Positions 62,124 through 64,000 of a stretch of DNA of 64,000 nt are shown in pieces. The translations under genes and the position numbers were made by a program. This stretch comes from Halichondria panicea. Lineage: Eukaryota > Porifera > Demospongiae > Suberitida > Halichondriidae. Within the stretch, counting starts at the first letter, position 1, and each line of letters starts with the position of its first letter. The stretch is from contig NC_087392.1 of assembly GCF_963675165.1 (NCBI RefSeq), forward strand, positions 2,495,001-2,559,000. The letters run 5' to 3'. The notes beneath the pieces are model-generated. The model saw only the letters and a list, made by a program, of their open reading frames with translations, did no database searches and had not been told where the DNA came from.

Positions 62124-63197
62124 ATGAGCAGTATGGCTGAGACAGAGCAAGTGCCCCTGTTGGTAAGTTTTGTTTTAATTCAAGCTAAAAAACACCAAAT
62201 CTATTTATTTTGTTAACCTTTTTCTTAGGAAAATGTCAATGAAATGGCTCTATTTCCTCCTCCTTCATATCAACCCATGGCCAGTCTGCCAGAAGAGACA
62301 AAGACAAAGGCAGAAGGTACTATTAAACCTGGTATACACATGTATTATATCATGTCACACACCTTGCCTATATATTTTAATATACATGTACCACAAGAAG
62401 TTTCACATGTAAAACACCGTACACACACACATACTTCAGTGTATGAAGCAGACAAAGTGATTCCTCTTCCATCATATGACCAGTCTCAGAAGTACGAGCA
62501 AGATGGAGTGCTGGAAATGGAGGAGGATGAAGAACCAGAACCTACACAGAGTCTGTCTGTTATGTCCAAACCTCCAGGAACATGCCTAGACTTCACAATG
62601 TTTTTCTTATGTGAGTTACCTTAGTACATGTATGCTGTGTATGTATTTAGAAGGATATACCCCTTAGTATAGTATTATAGTACACCAAGAGCTATACTAC
62701 ACATACCTGTGTGTTTCATATTGTAGTGTGCTGTTTCTTTGGACTGGTTGGTTTCATCTTTTCCATCTGTTTCGCATTTACCATTGCTGCTGAGTCCGGG
62801 GCTCTGACAGGTCTCGGACTGGCTCTCATCTTCAAGCTCTTTGCGTTTGAGGTGATTATGGGAAGTTGTGTATAGAGTGTTTATGCTATTCACTTTCAGA
62901 CCTATGACACTGTGAATTTCTATAATGGAAGCTGTGAGATGTACTATGGCACAACAGACCACACCAAGGAGCAGTGTATGAAGAGACTGTTCTACCTAAC
63001 TCGTCTGCTTTTCTGGTTCATGGGAATATTTGGTGGGTCTAGCATATACCCATAAATACTATTGCACTGCTAACTCCCATTTTGCTTACACAGGATTGTA
63101 CCTCTTCATCAAAGGGTTTCACCGATATGCAGCCTCACGAAAACTACGTATGCAGCTGGTAATCCAATCCCCAAGTGGTTCTGTGGACAGCAGCTAA
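62124..63197 (+). CDS. NDFIP-like three-helix membrane adaptor for Nedd4 ligases
   Basis: Six exons (62124-62162, 62229-62316, 62440-62610, 62727-62851, 62900-63032, 63094-63197) encode 219 residues. The cytosolic N-terminal half has PPPSY and LPSY motifs, which in NDFIP1/2 bind WW domains of Nedd4-family ubiquitin ligases, followed by an acidic stretch. Then come three hydrophobic segments: DFTMFFL..CCFFGLVGFIFSI, TGLGLALIFKLFAF and LLFWFMGIFGLYLFIKGF, the last leading into a basic RYAASRKLR segment, which matches the NDFIP layout (GFINYAKVRK in vertebrates). Between helices 2 and 3 is a lumenal loop with an NGS sequon and two cysteines. Identity is from architecture and short motifs, so fairly but not fully certain. 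Confidence 0.82.
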
Positions 63198-63409
63198 ACC
63201 AGACATTCTGAATGAACAATGCATGTAACTGCAGTACATTAGTGTATACATGATATCCCTCAGTCTTCTGTTTACATATAATTAAAATACATGTGCTATT
63301 TGAAGCTCAGAATAATTTTCATTGTTAGCATAAATATTACAAACAACTTTGGAAGACAAAGCAGAGTAACAATTAACAGAAAAGGAACAGCATACAAAAG
63401 TGAGCAATC

Positions 63410-64000
63410 TTACTGGACTAGTCTGTATGTGACGTATCTCCCAGCTGTTTCACTGGGCCTGGTGATCCGCACAACCTGTACGAAATATGACATAGTGAGA
63501 TTAACAGAAAGAAGAAGGTTACCTGGCCTCTCTTCAAGCCATAATATCGAGCTATGGGATCACTCTGTTGGATCCTGGGTAGTTGGTGCTCCTTCAACTT
63601 GTAGCGAGCAAGCAACTCCTTTTTCTCATCAGGTGTCATGACAACATGCTCTGGTACCAACTCGTGTGCTATGACATTAATCATCAGCTCAGCTTCTCGG
63701 AAAGTTTCTAGGGTATATTTGGGAGCCATGTCCACTAGTGACTGTTTGGCAGATGGCGTCATTCCAGTTTGAACCACAATAATTGCTCTGGAAATTTTTT
63801 CTTCCTGCATTCGTTGACAGTACCTGAATCAGAATAGTAAACAAGTGTGTGTGTGCACCGTCAATTTTACTGTTTGATGGTCTTGATTCCAACTTTGGCC
63901 TCTTCAGGAAAAAACACAAACATCTGATCTGTGTGGCCACACGTCAGTTTACACATATTGGAGCGGGTGGCTATGGTTTGTTTAATGGTCGTTACCTGTT
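63410..64000 (-). CDS. POLR2E: POLR2E (RPB5), shared RNA polymerase subunit, 5'-partial
   Basis: Common subunit of RNA polymerases I, II and III. Visible minus-strand exons: 63410-63475 ([21 protein letters not shown], stop at 63410-63412), 63523-63823, and one from 63871 upwards whose 5' edge (about 63950-63985) I could not fix. Recognised blocks are [92 protein letters not shown] and [14 protein letters not shown], all nearly identical to other animals. The N-terminal jaw domain (about the first 85 residues) is beyond the window. It is convergent with the NDFIP-like gene. Confidence 0.97.

Overview
This 64 kb window is animal (metazoan) nuclear DNA. Its protein-coding genes are split by short GT-AG introns (mostly 50-900 bp) and include animal-type genes such as CYFIP, MALT1 paracaspase, ATP7 copper ATPase, PRCC, LRRC59 and an NDFIP-like gene. 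Intergenic gaps are only about 90-350 bp, and MITE-like palindromic repeats are abundant in introns. A basal invertebrate, most likely a sponge, fits best: compact genome, divergent Ig-rich MALT1, a fungal-type sugar porter and RecQ-like helicase debris. The species assignment is inference.

Layout, with + and - giving strand: CYFIP (+, 3' part, 359-8725); RBX1 (-, 9077-9730); 5-hydroxyisourate hydrolase (+, 9988-10452); omega-like GST (-, 10542-11255/11399); ATP7 copy 1 (+, 11459-18884); a mobile-element island (about 18.9-24.7 kb) with a 5'-truncated LINE split by a TIR element carrying RecQ debris; ATP7 copy 2 (+, 24749-30487); MALT1 (-, 30768-39086); PRCC (+, 39250-41678); a class-III PLP phospho-lyase of the ETNPPL/PHYKPL type (-, 41894-44683); a PPM/PP2C phosphatase (+, 45025-47826); LRRC59 (-, 48002-49697); PAM16 (+, 49987-52096); an AtuA-family protein (-, 52250-55881); an MFS sugar porter (+, 56077-59079); RFC3 (-, 59273-61889); an NDFIP-like membrane protein (+, 62124-63197); POLR2E/RPB5 (-, 63410 to window end, partial). 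I resolved exon-intron structures by hand; phases are consistent across all complete genes.

Apart from the tandem ATP7 duplication, neighbouring genes alternate strand without exception. The window is therefore a chain of head-to-head pairs sharing about 160-340 bp promoter intervals and tail-to-tail pairs with stop codons only about 90-350 bp apart. The genes do not form one pathway. They are mostly housekeeping: actin regulation, ubiquitin ligase, purine catabolism, copper transport, NF-kB signalling, splicing/cell cycle, mitochondrial import, replication clamp loading and RNA polymerase.

The most interesting signals are: the nested transposon island with exact 8-bp target duplications; two ATP7 paralogs with patchy near-identity suggesting gene conversion; a MALT1 with five Ig-like domains before the protease; three inferred GC-AG introns and one 10-nt microexon; a MITE inserted exactly at a splice donor; and a strong excess of the palindrome ATAATTAT in non-coding DNA.
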